A stretch of DNA of 58,956 bases from Microbacteriaceae bacterium (GTDB taxonomy: Bacteria; Actinomycetota; Actinomycetes; Actinomycetales; Microbacteriaceae). The stretch covers positions 1-58,956 of the forward strand of contig JACMPQ010000090.1 of assembly GCA_014377425.1 (NCBI GenBank), read 5' to 3'. Numbering within the stretch: the first letter of the stretch is position 1; each line of letters starts with the position of its first letter. Below are positions 43,094-52,302 of this stretch, one piece after another. Below the pieces are notes generated by a model. The model saw nothing but the letters and a program-made list of their open reading frames with translations, did no database searches and had not been told where the DNA came from. The position numbers and the translations under genes were made by a program.

Positions 43094-44146
43094 TCAGTCC
43101 ATCGTCACGTAGTCGGCACCGGAGTAGTGCCCGGTGGAAAGCTTCTGGCGCTGCAGGAGAACGTCGTTCAAGAGGCTCGAGGCACCGAAACGGAAGAGCT
43201 GCGGGGTGAGCCATTCTTCGCCCACCGTTTCGGCGACGGCCACCAGATATTTGATTGCGTCTTTAGAGGTGCGGATGCCGCCGGCCGGCTTCACCCCGAT
43301 CCGCTCGCCGGTGAGGCGGTGCCACTCCCTCACCACCTGCAGCATCAAGAGCGTCACGGGAAGCGTCGCCGCCGGAGCCACCTTGCCGGTGGAGGTCTTG
43401 ATGAAGTCGCCCCCGGCCAAAATTGCAAGCCAGGAAGCGCGGCGCACGTTGTCGTAGGTGGTCAGCTCCCCGGTCTCGAGGATCACCTTGAGGTGCGCGT
43501 GGCTGCCGTCAGCGCGGCGACAGGCCTCTTTCACGGCGACAATCTGGTCAAACACCAACCCGTAGCGACCGGAAAGAAAGGCGCCGCGGTCGATCACCAT
43601 GTCGATTTCGTTCGCCCCGGCGACCACCGCCTCCGCGGTATCGGCAACCTTCACCGCGAGCGAGGCCCGACCGCTCGGAAACGCGGTCGCCACGGCGGCG
43701 ACGTTGACGGCACCGTTTAGCCCCGCGGAATCCGAGCCGACCGCGTGGGAGGAGCCCAACGCACGAACTGCCTCGGACACCATGTCGCCGTAGACGCATA
43801 CGGCCGCGACCCTGGGGGTGGTGGGGTCGGCAGCATCCGGGGCCAAGGCTTTGGCCACCAGCGAGCGCACCTTGCCCGGGGTGTCAGCCCCCTCCAAGGT
43901 GGTGAGGTCGATCAGCCCGATGATTGTGTCGAGCGCCCGTACCTTCGATGCGTTCTTGATCGAGCGGGTTCCGAGTGCCGAGGCCCGCGCCTCGAGCCCC
44001 ACCGCGTCGACGCCGGAGAGGCCCTCCAGGTGCAGCCGCAAGCTCTTCTCGGTGAGGTCTCCCCCGATGAGTGCCAGCGCTCGCTGCGCCGGAGCGAGGG
44101 TGTGCGGTGGGGTGACGATCACGGCGGGTTCCTCAAAAGTTGTCAT
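43094..44146 (-). CDS. deoC: Deoxyribose-phosphate aldolase
   Basis: 350 residues. Active-site Lys are in HLKVILETGEL and GGDFIKTSTGK (Schiff-base type), with GVKPAGGIRTSKDA near the C terminus and VGSDSAGLNGAVNVAAVATAFPSG. It splits deoxyribose-5-phosphate to glyceraldehyde-3-phosphate and acetaldehyde. It is about 100 residues longer than E. coli DeoC, the N-terminal extension being like other actinobacterial members. First gene of a deoC-ALDH-half-ALDH operon. Confidence 0.93.
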   Translation of the reverse strand: MTTFEEPAVIVTPPHTLAPAQRALALIGGDLTEKSLRLHLEGLSGVDAVGLEARASALGTRSIKNASKVRALDTIIGLIDLTTLEGADTPGKVRSLVAKALAPDAADPTTPRVAAVCVYGDMVSEAVRALGSSHAVGSDSAGLNGAVNVAAVATAFPSGRASLAVKVADTAEAVVAGANEIDMVIDRGAFLSGRYGLVFDQIVAVKEACRRADGSHAHLKVILETGELTTYDNVRRASWLAILAGGDFIKTSTGKVAPAATLPVTLLMLQVVREWHRLTGERIGVKPAGGIRTSKDAIKYLVAVAETVGEEWLTPQLFRFGASSLLNDVLLQRQKLSTGHYSGADYVTMD

Positions 44147-44321
44147 GGTTGTGACTTGTCATGTGTATGCCTTGGGTGTACCGGCCGGGCAGAATCCCCG
44201 GGGAGAGCGGCTGCGGTCAAGTCTGCCTCATCCGTGGGCAGGCTGCCCTTTCGAATACCGCCGCTACCCACCCGCGCCAGCCCGCAAACTCGACGGGAAT
44301 CGTGAGTCACTTACCCACCGA

Positions 44322-44333
44322 TTACCTCGGTAA
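44322..44333. promoter_or_regulatory. TTACC-N2-GGTAA inverted repeat in the deoC / ROK divergent region
   Basis: Symmetric TTACC (44322-44326) and GGTAA (44329-44333) lie about 36 bp upstream of the ROK start and about 175 bp upstream of deoC. It may be an operator for a sugar-responsive regulator. Position and symmetry are the only support. Confidence 0.3.
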
Positions 44334-44368
44334 ATTTCGGCGCCGCGGAATCCCCTTAGGCTCGACGG

Positions 44369-45352
44369 ATGACCTCGACACCCGGCATCCCCTCCGCTGA
44401 CCGCCCGACGACCCCCAGCCTCGCACTGGCGATCGACCTCGGCGGCACCAAGGTGGAGGCCGCGCTGGTCGACAGTAACGGCACCGTACTCGATGCCACG
44501 CGCTTCCGCGAGCCCACCGGACCAACCCTCGATTCGGATGCCCTCGCCAGCGCCGTGCGCACCGTGATCGTCAAAAGCATCGCGACCGTACCCGCGGGTT
44601 CGACCGTCGTCGGTGTCGGAGTCGGCACCGCCGGGCCGATCGCCGAGAGCCTCGGATTGGTCTCCCCCCTTAACCTGCCGGTCTGGCGCGACTTTCCGCT
44701 GAAGGCGCTTGTTGAGCGGGTTGTCCACAGCGTTATCGGCGCGATACCGGTGACCCTGCGCATGGACGGACTCTGCATCACCCTGGCCGAACGCTGGGTG
44801 GGAGCCGCCCAGTGCTCAGACAACGTCATGGGGATGATCGTCTCCACCGGAATCGGCGGTGGGCTCATCCTGCACGGCGGAACCGTCTCCGGACCCACCG
44901 GTAACGCTGGCCACATCGGTCATGTTGAGGTGGCCGGTTTTGACGACCCCTGCAGCTGCGGCGGCTTCGGCTGTGTCGAGGCGATCGCTTCCGGGCCCAA
45001 GACCGTGGCGTGGGCCATTAGCCAGGGCTGGGCCGGGCAGACCGGTGAAGACCTTTCGGCTTCCTATGCCGCGGGCGATGTGATTGCCCGTGCCGCGGTC
45101 GAACGCAGCGGTCGCGCCATCGGGCAGGCCATCGCCTCCGCCACCAACCTGCTCGACCTCGAGATCGTGGCGATCGGCGGCGGATTCTCGCTCGTCACCC
45201 CCGATCTCTTCGACCACATTCGGACCGGAGTTGCCGCCCGCAAGCACTTCGGTTTTGTCACCAAGGTGAAGGTGGTTCCGAGCGGGTTGTCGACCGACGG
45301 CCCGCTTATCGGTGCCGCCGCCCTCATCCATCTCGCCGATCGCGTTTCATAG
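44369..45352 (+). CDS. ROK-family sugar kinase
   Basis: 327 residues. ATP-binding LAIDLGGTKVEAALVD at the N terminus and a zinc/ROK signature (GHIGHVEVAGFDDPCSCGGFGCVEAIASG, given here in pieces: GHIGHVEV then CSCGGFGCVE) are present. No HTH domain, so it is a kinase and not a regulator. Substrate is probably glucose or a hexosamine. A divergent start lies opposite deoC. Confidence 0.9.
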   Translation: MTSTPGIPSADRPTTPSLALAIDLGGTKVEAALVDSNGTVLDATRFREPTGPTLDSDALASAVRTVIVKSIATVPAGSTVVGVGVGTAGPIAESLGLVSPLNLPVWRDFPLKALVERVVHSVIGAIPVTLRMDGLCITLAERWVGAAQCSDNVMGMIVSTGIGGGLILHGGTVSGPTGNAGHIGHVEVAGFDDPCSCGGFGCVEAIASGPKTVAWAISQGWAGQTGEDLSASYAAGDVIARAAVERSGRAIGQAIASATNLLDLEIVAIGGGFSLVTPDLFDHIRTGVAARKHFGFVTKVKVVPSGLSTDGPLIGAAALIHLADRVS

Positions 45353-45377
45353 CCGGTTCTGTGTGCGGCCCCCTTAT

Positions 45378-46655
45378 TTACGCGGCCGGTTTTTTACGCT
45401 GCCTGGTACGACACGCCGCCAACTCGTCTTCGACAAATGACGGATGCCGCAGCAGCATCGCCGGAATCAATCCGATTATTGCCGTGCCGATCAGCACCCA
45501 CAGCGCCAGAGTCCAGCCCCCGGTCAACTCGTGCAAGAAACCCAGCAGGAGCGGTCCGGTAGCCCCGAGGGTGTAACCAACCGCCTGAACAAACCCACTC
45601 AAGGCAACCGAGCCACGTGGGGTGCGCGTGCGCAGATTAATTAGCACGAGGGATGTCGTGAAAATGATTGGACCCAGGCCGGCCAACGACACCCACAAAA
45701 ACGGGGCGGCGCGCGGGGCAAATAGCAACCCGAGATAGCCGACAACGAAGAAGGCCATTCCCAGGTAAATGAGCAGACCAACATTGCGAATTCGGATGGC
45801 GAGAGCAGGAACCACCAGCGCACTCGGCAGGGCGATGAGCCCGTACCACGCAAGCAGCGTGCCCGCCTGACCGGGACTCAGTCGAGCCAGCGTGATGAGC
45901 ATTTGCGGCAACCAGGCGAACAGGGAATATACGTGAAACGCCGTCAGTGCTAAGCAACAGGCGACCACCCAGGCCGTGCGGGAACGCCAGATCGGGCCCT
46001 GTAGCGCCTGGTCCGTGGGCGTTTCCGGCAAATCGTCACCGTCTTGAGCACTGCGCGCTCGGGCAAGACGCGCTCGGCGCTGCCCGAGAAGAACTGACAA
46101 CCACGGCAAAATTCCCGCCACCGCCAGTACCACCCAAATGCCGAGGGAAACCCGCCAGCCCACCGAACCAGCGACCGGTGCGGCGAGCGCAGCGGGAAGC
46201 GCGGTGCCCACGGCGAGAATCGACACATACAGCGCGGTGACCAACCCAATGCGATCGGGGAAATAGCGCTTCACCAGCGGGGGAAGCAGCACATTCGCCA
46301 GGCCGATACCGCTGAAAACGATGACGCTTCCGAGAAACAGCAGGGCGTAGGAGGGCGCGAGCGCCCGAAGAGTGTGACCGACAGCCATCAGGATGCCAGC
46401 AATAACGACCGACCACTCCAGACCAAAACGATGGGAGAGCCGAGCGCCGAAAATGGCGGAAAGCGCGAAAAACACCGGAGGAAGGGTGCCGATGATGCCG
46501 AGTGAAGATTCGCTCAGCGGAATATCGACGCTGATCTCGGCGGCGATCGGCGAGACAGCGGCGACCGCAGTTCGGAGGTTGAGGGCGACGAGCACGATGC
46601 CGACGAGTAGCATCGAACGACCGGCCCAGAGGGGCAAAGGGCGAGTCTGAGTCAT
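45378..46655 (-). CDS. MFS transporter (CynX/NimT type)
   Basis: 425 residues from ATG 46655 (MTQTRPLPLWAGRSMLLVG). The open frame upstream is Arg-rich and overlaps a plus-strand gene, so it is not used. About twelve hydrophobic spans occur; the NLRTAVAAVSPIAAEI motif in span 1 and GFVQAVGYTLGATGPLLLG are typical of the CynX/NimT branch (cyanate, nitroimidazole and related uptake or efflux). Substrate unknown. Confidence 0.88.
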   Translation of the reverse strand: MTQTRPLPLWAGRSMLLVGIVLVALNLRTAVAAVSPIAAEISVDIPLSESSLGIIGTLPPVFFALSAIFGARLSHRFGLEWSVVIAGILMAVGHTLRALAPSYALLFLGSVIVFSGIGLANVLLPPLVKRYFPDRIGLVTALYVSILAVGTALPAALAAPVAGSVGWRVSLGIWVVLAVAGILPWLSVLLGQRRARLARARSAQDGDDLPETPTDQALQGPIWRSRTAWVVACCLALTAFHVYSLFAWLPQMLITLARLSPGQAGTLLAWYGLIALPSALVVPALAIRIRNVGLLIYLGMAFFVVGYLGLLFAPRAAPFLWVSLAGLGPIIFTTSLVLINLRTRTPRGSVALSGFVQAVGYTLGATGPLLLGFLHELTGGWTLALWVLIGTAIIGLIPAMLLRHPSFVEDELAACRTRQRKKPAA

Positions 46656-46701
46656 TGTTTTCAGCCTAGTCAGTGGTGGAGTTGCAGAAGTTTGGGGAGC
46701 C

Positions 46702-47379
46702 GTGAACGACCTGTCCCAACACTTTCCCCTTAGCCAGCGACCCTCGGTGAACGAAACCGCGGTCAGCGGCGATTGGCGGCCGATCATCGGCAGCTCTTTG
46801 TCGCTGGTGGCCGAATTGCTCAGCGCTTTGCCCCCAGAGCAGTGGGAGTCGCCGAGCCTGTGTACCGGATGGACGGTGCGGGATGTCGCCGGGCACCTGA
46901 TCTGGATGCTGGGCAGTACCCGCCGCCAACTCGCGAGCGACGTCATCCGCGCCGCATTGCATTCCCGCCAGAATCCGGGGGCCACCGTTACCGCTCTCGC
47001 GCAACGTGAGGCCCGAAAAGACACCGCGGCCCTTACGGCAACCCTGGAACACCTGGCAGCGCTGCGCCAAGAGGGCAGCGGTCGACACGGCATCGGCGAT
47101 CTCACTGAGGTGGTGGTGCACGGGTACGACATTGCTTCGGCCCTCGGTCTCCCGCTCGCCTTTTCGCCCACCGCGACCGGTGCTGTGGCCGTCGCCCGGG
47201 CGGCTCGCGCTCCAGCGGTCACCCGCACACTCCTGAGGGCCCGTGCCCTCTCCGCGACGGATGCCGGCTGGTCGGTCGGTCGGGGAACGCCTCAGGCCGC
47301 CCCCGCCGCAGTGCTCATCCCGCTGTTGTTCGGCCGGAACAAAAATCATTCCGCCCAGAAGCTGCCGTCAGCCCAGTAG
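46702..47379 (+). CDS. Mycothiol-dependent maleylpyruvate-isomerase-family protein (DinB-like)
   Basis: 225 residues. The MDMPI N-terminal four-helix bundle is indicated by SLCTGWTVRDVAGHLIWMLG (first His/metal ligand) and DLTEVVVHGYDIASALGLPL (Glu and His). The family uses mycothiol as cofactor in reactions such as maleylpyruvate isomerisation and thiol conjugation. The stop region overlaps that of the convergent hypothetical gene by 12 bp. Confidence 0.88.
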   Translation: MNDLSQHFPLSQRPSVNETAVSGDWRPIIGSSLSLVAELLSALPPEQWESPSLCTGWTVRDVAGHLIWMLGSTRRQLASDVIRAALHSRQNPGATVTALAQREARKDTAALTATLEHLAALRQEGSGRHGIGDLTEVVVHGYDIASALGLPLAFSPTATGAVAVARAARAPAVTRTLLRARALSATDAGWSVGRGTPQAAPAAVLIPLLFGRNKNHSAQKLPSAQ

Positions 47380-48069
47380 GGACGCCGACCGCCGTTTCAC
47401 CAAAACGTGACCGTGCTCGGTGGACAACCGTAACCACGACCCGACACCGAAAATTCGGACCTCGTGCGGCGTCATCCGTTGCGAGGGCTTCGACTCAGGG
47501 AGAAAGCCGAGCGCAACCGCTGCGAAGGCTGCCCCCGCGGGAACCTCGTCAAGACCGTCGATCGCTTTGCCCCACACCGTGCTGCGCACCCGGTGCACGA
47601 GCTGCTCACCGAGGCCGTCGGGTACGAGGCTCGCCACCTCGGAAATGCCGAGCCTAGCGGCGAGCGATAGAACCGAGGCGTCCGCCGATTCGCGCGGCAA
47701 CCATCCACTGCGGGGCGGCGTGATGGCAGCCCAGGTGGCGGTGAGCACCGTTGGCGGCAGTGCCACGGTAACCGCGGCGGTGGCATCCAGCGAATCGTTT
47801 TGCAACCGCACCAGACGCTCGATCATCGCCCGTAACGGCACAACGCAGTCGAACACCGCGCTGTGATGCAACGCGAAGGTGCGCAGCCCGAGAACGGTCG
47901 GGCCGGCATCCAGCAGTCCAACCGGATAGAAAACGGCCACATATACGGCTAACACGGTGCCGTCGGCGACGAGCCGCACGGCACCGTCATCCACCCGGGC
48001 ACCGCGCGACAAAAATACCTGAAGGTCGCTGAGGGACAGGGAGTCGGCCAAAGAAAATTGTGAACTCAT
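47368..48069 (-). CDS. Conserved-looking hypothetical protein
   Basis: 233 residues from ATG 48069 (MSSQFSLADSLSLSDLQVFLSRG). The open frame continues to 48534 on the minus strand but overlaps the tesB start region, so I do not use it. Sequence is mixed alpha/beta with no domain I recognise; the N-terminal half has an apparent beta-rich VRLVADGTVLAVYVAVFYPVG segment. Divergent from tesB and convergent with the DinB-like gene. Confidence 0.7.
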   Translation of the reverse strand: MSSQFSLADSLSLSDLQVFLSRGARVDDGAVRLVADGTVLAVYVAVFYPVGLLDAGPTVLGLRTFALHHSAVFDCVVPLRAMIERLVRLQNDSLDATAAVTVALPPTVLTATWAAITPPRSGWLPRESADASVLSLAARLGISEVASLVPDGLGEQLVHRVRSTVWGKAIDGLDEVPAGAAFAAVALGFLPESKPSQRMTPHEVRIFGVGSWLRLSTEHGHVLVKRRSASLLG

Positions 48070-48150
48070 CTGCACTCTAAAATAGCGAACAGCGCCTGCG
48101 TGCGACGACCAATGGCGCACGGCTGAACGTGACCAACCTCCGGGAGAGCC

Positions 48151-49104
48151 ATGACGGATTCCAGAATTGTTCCCGCGAGTGCTGAGGGAGCCAGCGCCCC
48201 GCGGAGGGACGCGAACCCCGGCCGCCCGGATGGTGCTCCCGATCCCGTCGCCGGTTTGCTCGCCGCCCTCGACCTCACCGACACCGGGGCCCGCACCAGC
48301 GAAGACATTTACACCGGGCCAAGCCAGTGGATGCCGCAGGGGCGAGTTTTCGGCGGACAGGTGCTGGCGCAGTCCCTCGTCGCCGCCATGCGCACCACCC
48401 CAGCTGAGCGTTTTGTACATTCGCTGCACGGGTACTTTCTGCGCCCCGGAGACGCCCTCCTTCCGATCACCTTCTCGGTTGATCGCATCCACGACGGCCG
48501 CTCGTTTTCGACCCGTCGTACGCAGGCGTATCAAGAGGGAGCGCCGATCCTGTCGATGATCGCCTCATTTCAGGTTGTCGATGAGGGGCTCGAGCATCAG
48601 ATCGACATGCCGGCGGACCTGCCCGATCCGGAGAGCGTGCCGAGCGCCGCCGAGGCCCTTGCCGGTGTTGACCACCCGGTAGCCCGCTTCTGGGCCACCG
48701 AGCGACCGTTTGACATGCGACACATCTCTTCACCGGTCTTTCTCACCGTCAACGGCGCCCACGTGGCCCATCAGGCGGTATGGCTGAAAGCCGTGAGCAA
48801 ATTACCAGATGACCCTAATCTCCACCGCGCAGCACTTGCCTACGCCAGCGACTACTCGATCTTGGAGCCCATCTTTCGACGACACGGCCTCGCCTGGGTG
48901 ACGCCCGGGCTGAAGGCAGCCAGTCTCGATCACGCGATGTGGTTTCACCGCTACGGACGGGTAGACGAATGGATGCTCTACGTGCAGGAGTCACCCAACG
49001 CCATCGGAGGTCGCGGGTTGTCGCTCGGCCGCATTTATGACCGTGCCGGCCGGCTGTTGGCGAGTGTGGCCCAGGAGGGCATGGTGCGGGTGCCTCGCCC
49101 CTGA
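48151..49104 (+). CDS. tesB: Acyl-CoA thioesterase II
   Basis: 317 residues. A double hot-dog fold: N-terminal hot dog with WMPQGRVFGGQVLAQSL and FVHSLHGYFLRPGD, the C-terminal one with SLDHAMWFHRYGRVDEWMLY and GGRGLSLGRIYDRAGRLLASVAQEGMVR. The Asp/Gln/Thr catalytic set is expected in the second hot dog (LDHAMWFH). Hydrolyses fatty acyl-CoA. The first 30 residues look disordered. Confidence 0.93.
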   Translation: MTDSRIVPASAEGASAPRRDANPGRPDGAPDPVAGLLAALDLTDTGARTSEDIYTGPSQWMPQGRVFGGQVLAQSLVAAMRTTPAERFVHSLHGYFLRPGDALLPITFSVDRIHDGRSFSTRRTQAYQEGAPILSMIASFQVVDEGLEHQIDMPADLPDPESVPSAAEALAGVDHPVARFWATERPFDMRHISSPVFLTVNGAHVAHQAVWLKAVSKLPDDPNLHRAALAYASDYSILEPIFRRHGLAWVTPGLKAASLDHAMWFHRYGRVDEWMLYVQESPNAIGGRGLSLGRIYDRAGRLLASVAQEGMVRVPRP

Positions 49105-49130
49105 CTCTCTGGTGACAGACCTGTTAGCGA

Positions 49131-49172
49131 CTGACTTTTGCGGCCTGACTTTTGCGGCCTGACTTTTTGGCG
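49131..49172. repeat. 14-bp tandem repeat after tesB
   Basis: Units ctgacttttgcggc at 49131-49144 and 49145-49158, followed by a partial ctgactttttgg. It lies 26 bp past the tesB stop and before the end of the thioesterase gene on the minus strand. The unit is T-rich and could add to termination. Confidence 0.85.
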
Positions 49173-49194
49173 CGAGTCGCTAAAGGAGCCATGC

Positions 49195-49665
49195 TTACCC
49201 GCGTTTAGAAAACTGCACCGACTCCTCGAGATAGGGAAGCCAAGTGGCGCGCTGATCGTCGTTGATGCGAAGTGGACGACCGGATGTCGCATCCACCATC
49301 ACGAGCGTGGTGGAGGCTTTGGTGTACAGCAGTCGCGGCTTTACTTCGGCCGGGGAGTAAACGTAGTAGCAAATCTCTAGGCTTGCACCACCCATGCGAC
49401 CGATCCAAAGTTCGATGTCGAGCGGCTGGCGCATGTAGGGGATCGGTAGGAGGTACTCAATCTCCTGCCGGGCGATGAGTCCAATCGCCGAGGCACCGGG
49501 GCGAGCATCGAGGATGGCCGTCGGGGTGTGCGAATCCCCGTTGTCTTGCACCCAGAACGCCTGAATGCGCGCCTCCTCCAATAGCCGAAACATCTCTGCA
49601 TTGTTGACGTGGGCGTAGGCATCGAAATCCGACCACCGCAGCCGGATGGGCACATTCAGGCGCAT
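49195..49665 (-). CDS. 4-hydroxybenzoyl-CoA thioesterase-type hot-dog protein (YbgC-like)
   Basis: 156 residues. RLRWSDFDAYAHVNNAEMFRLLEEARIQAF is the hot-dog opening with Asp in the DxxxHVNN motif, and the remaining strands (IGLIARQEIEYLLPI) follow the fold. Acts on an acyl-CoA thioester. It lies 9 bp downstream of ettA and is likely cotranscribed with it, an arrangement I recall as common in this family. Confidence 0.9.
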   Translation of the reverse strand: MRLNVPIRLRWSDFDAYAHVNNAEMFRLLEEARIQAFWVQDNGDSHTPTAILDARPGASAIGLIARQEIEYLLPIPYMRQPLDIELWIGRMGGASLEICYYVYSPAEVKPRLLYTKASTTLVMVDATSGRPLRINDDQRATWLPYLEESVQFSKRG

Positions 49666-49673
49666 CGCGAGGC

Positions 49674-51356
49674 CTAGTCGCGGGTGAGCTTGCGGTAGGT
49701 GGAGCGGTGCGGCTTCGCAGCATCCGCACCGAGGCGCTCAATCTTGTTCTGTTCGTAGGCGTCGAAGTTGCCCTCAAACCAGTACCACTTCGCCGGCGAC
49801 TCTTCGGTGCCCTCCCAGGCGAGAATGTGCGTGGCAATGCGGTCGAGAAACCAGCGATCGTGGGTGATGACCACCGCGCACCCGGGAAACTCGAGGAGGG
49901 CGTTTTCCAAGCTGCCGAGGGTTTCGACGTCCAGGTCGTTAGTTGGCTCGTCGAGGAGCAGCAGGTTGCCCCCCTGTTTCAGGGTAAGCGCGAGGTTGAG
50001 CCGGTTACGCTCACCACCGGAAAGCACCCCCGCTTTCTTCTGCTGATCTGGACCCTTGAAGCCGAACTGGGACACGTAGGCGCGCGAGGGGATCTCGGTC
50101 TTGCCGACCGTGATGTAGTCATGCCCGTCGGAGACGACCTCCCACAGGTTCTTGTTCGGGTCGATTCCACCGCGGCTCTGGTCGACGTAGGAGATGTCAA
50201 CCGTATTACCGATTTTAAGTTCTCCACTGTCGAGGGGCTCAAGCCCGACGATGGTCTTGAACAGCGTGGTCTTACCCACACCGTTCGGGCCGATGACCCC
50301 GACGATGCCATTTCGCGGGAGGGTGAACGACAGGTCGCCAATAAGAACACGACCGTCGAACTCCTTGTGGAGGTTTTTGGCGTCGATTACCTGTGAGCCG
50401 AGGCGCGGTCCGACCGGGATCACGAGCTCCTCGAAATCGAGCTTTCTGGTCTTCTCCGCCTCAGAAGCCATTTCTTCGTAGCGCGCCAAGCGAGCTTTGG
50501 ATTTAGCCTGGCGGCCCTTCTGATTGCTGCGCACCCAGTCGAGCTCTTCGGCGAGCCGCTTCGAGAGTTTTTGGTCTTTCTTCCCCTGAACCTGCAGGCG
50601 GGCCTGTTTCTTTTCGAGGTAGGTGGAGTAATTGCCCTCGTAGGGGAAAAGGTGACCACGGTCGATCTCCGCGATCCATTCGGCAACGTTGTCGAGGAAG
50701 TACCGATCGTGGGTGACGGCGAGCACGGCGCCGGGGTATTTGGAGAGGAATTGCTCCAACCACAGCACGCTTTCGGCGTCGAGGTGGTTAGTGGGCTCAT
50801 CGAGCAGGAGAAGGTCGGGCTTCTGCAGCAAAAGTTTGGTGAGTGCTACGCGGCGTTTTTCTCCACCGGAGAGGTTGTGCACCGGTGCGTCTCCCGGTGG
50901 GGTACGAAGGGCGTCCATTGCCTGTTCCAGCTGCGAGTCGAGATCCCAGGCATCGGCGGCGTCAATGTCCTCTTGGAGGCTGCCCATCTCGGCCAACAGG
51001 GCATCGAAGTCGGCATCCGGGTCGGCCATCGCGAGCGATACCTCGTTGAAGCGGGTGAGCTTGGCCATGATCGGCCCGACGCCCTCTTGAACGTTCTCGA
51101 GCACCGTCTTGGTCTCGTCGAGCTCCGGTTCCTGCATCAGGATGCCGACGGTGTAACCGGGGGTGAGCCGTGCCTCGCCGTTGCTGGGGGTGTCGAGGCC
51201 CGCCATGATCTTGAGGATCGTTGACTTGCCGGCACCGTTCGGGCCGACCACACCGATCTTTGCACCGGGCAGAAACGACATCGTGACGTCGTCGAGGATG
51301 AGCTTGTCGCCGACCGCTTTGCGGGCGCGGATCATCGAGTAAATGTATTCGGCCAT
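49674..51356 (-). CDS. ettA: Energy-dependent translational throttle protein EttA (ABC-F)
   Basis: 560 residues. Two ABC cassettes: Walker A GPNGAGKST and GPNGVGKTT, signature LSGGEKRRVAL and LSGGERNRLNL, and between them the P-site-tRNA interaction linker (LSKRLAEELDWVRSNQKGRQAKSKARLARYEEM). Length fits EttA (555-560). It binds the ribosomal E site and gates translation initiation to elongation according to ATP/ADP. A soluble ABC-F protein, not a transporter. Confidence 0.96.
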   Translation of the reverse strand: MAEYIYSMIRARKAVGDKLILDDVTMSFLPGAKIGVVGPNGAGKSTILKIMAGLDTPSNGEARLTPGYTVGILMQEPELDETKTVLENVQEGVGPIMAKLTRFNEVSLAMADPDADFDALLAEMGSLQEDIDAADAWDLDSQLEQAMDALRTPPGDAPVHNLSGGEKRRVALTKLLLQKPDLLLLDEPTNHLDAESVLWLEQFLSKYPGAVLAVTHDRYFLDNVAEWIAEIDRGHLFPYEGNYSTYLEKKQARLQVQGKKDQKLSKRLAEELDWVRSNQKGRQAKSKARLARYEEMASEAEKTRKLDFEELVIPVGPRLGSQVIDAKNLHKEFDGRVLIGDLSFTLPRNGIVGVIGPNGVGKTTLFKTIVGLEPLDSGELKIGNTVDISYVDQSRGGIDPNKNLWEVVSDGHDYITVGKTEIPSRAYVSQFGFKGPDQQKKAGVLSGGERNRLNLALTLKQGGNLLLLDEPTNDLDVETLGSLENALLEFPGCAVVITHDRWFLDRIATHILAWEGTEESPAKWYWFEGNFDAYEQNKIERLGADAAKPHRSTYRKLTRD

Positions 51357-51429
51357 GGGGTCAGTCTATTTGCGGCGAACGAGCTCACCAACGCGTGCAC
51401 CGGAGGACCTGCCGGTTGATCGTGGAGAA

Positions 51430-51960
51430 CTACCAGTCGATCGCGCGCGTCGTTCCGATAAGGCAATTTCCGGAAACCGTTGGACCTACCATCGTGTGGA
51501 GACCGGCCCCGCTGGTTTGCCCGATGAGGCAACCGTCGGCGAAGCGCACCGAGAACTGCACCGAATCAACATCGTTACCGATCGTGGTCTTATCCGGGGT
51601 CACTTGCAGCTGTGCTTTGCCGAAACCCGCCGCGATCAGAGCGTTCACGATGGGTTTTCCGCCGGGGGTGAGGTTGTCGCCGAGCAATCGGGTCGCAATT
51701 AACGTGAAGTACGGCAGGTTACTAGCGGCACTTCCCCCGACAACGAGCACCGGGTCTGGTGCCGGCATCGCGGAGGGCGCGCGAGTCCCAGATCCTCCCG
51801 GGGCGGCTGCGCCCGTCGCCGAACCCGACGCAAATTTATCCAGTGCCGCGCTACTCGATCCCTGGATTGCCGGGCCGCTGCAGCCGGCAAGAGTCAGCCC
51901 CACGACGAGGCCGGAGACCAGCCGCAGGAAGCGTGCGGAGGCCGGCGCAGCTTGCGACAA
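51430..51960 (-). CDS. Secreted lipoprotein (DUF6993-like)
   Basis: The lipoprotein signal peptide is clear: RFLRLVSGLVVGLTLAGCSGP with the lipobox Cys. The mature part (ASNLPYFTLIATRLLGDN, VQFSVRFADGCLIGQTSG, NCLIGTTRAIDW) resembles actinobacterial DUF6993, from memory. I prefer a TTG start at 51960 giving a normal-length signal peptide (176 residues). The frame is open to an ATG at 52146, but this adds 62 residues with a Ser/Ile repeat (SISSSSISS), placing the signal about 75 residues in, which is not usual. Confidence 0.75.
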   Translation of the reverse strand: MSQAAPASARFLRLVSGLVVGLTLAGCSGPAIQGSSSAALDKFASGSATGAAAPGGSGTRAPSAMPAPDPVLVVGGSAASNLPYFTLIATRLLGDNLTPGGKPIVNALIAAGFGKAQLQVTPDKTTIGNDVDSVQFSVRFADGCLIGQTSGAGLHTMVGPTVSGNCLIGTTRAIDW

Positions 51961-51979
51961 CGAGGCTTTGAACGAACCG

Positions 51980-52079
51980 TCGCTCGACGAACCACTGATC
52001 GAGGAACAACTGATCGAGGAGCTACTGATCGAGGAGCTACTGATCGAGGAGCTGCTGATCGAGGAGCCACTGATCGATA
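51980..52079. repeat. 15-bp tandem array upstream of the lipoprotein signal peptide
   Basis: Units at 51995, 52010, 52025, 52040, 52055 and part of 52070 read ctgatcgaggagcta with small changes; a diverged copy starts at 51980. Five full copies. On minus it would code SISSS repeats if the ATG at 52146 is used; otherwise it is leader DNA. Confidence 0.93.
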
Positions 52080-52166
52080 GAGTGCGGGTCGACAAAGCGC
52101 GAACCCAAGGGGCTCTAGCCGAAGGAACGTTGGTTGCCCTACCCACGACGCCCTCTCCCGGTGTTC

Positions 52167-52183
52167 GGGCTACAATTTAGCCC
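52167..52183. promoter_or_regulatory. GGGCTA-caatt-TAGCCC hairpin between ssb and the lipoprotein
   Basis: A perfect 6-bp inverted repeat with 5-bp centre, 120 bp downstream of the ssb stop. No T run follows it. It may be an operator or part of ssb 3' processing. Confidence 0.3.
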
Positions 52184-52302
52184 CAACCTGAGTGTCTACC
52201 GCAGGTTTTCTTCAATCCTAGGTCTCGCCGAGCCGAGGCTCCGTCGTCGGGTTGGTACTACGAACTCAGTCTCGGGTTGAGATCAGCCGTGCCGATTGCC
52301 TG

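Noticed and set aside
46656-47228. N-terminal extension of the MFS transporter
   Set aside because: It is Arg/Ala-rich and opposite the mycothiol-type gene; conserved span 1 begins just after ATG 46655.
48070-48534. N-terminal extension of the hypothetical protein at 47368-48069
   Set aside because: It is antisense to tesB and low in complexity.
51395-52180. A 261-codon plus-strand frame with IEELL repeats
   Set aside because: It is antisense to the lipoprotein, and the repeat comes from the 15-bp array; no start signal.
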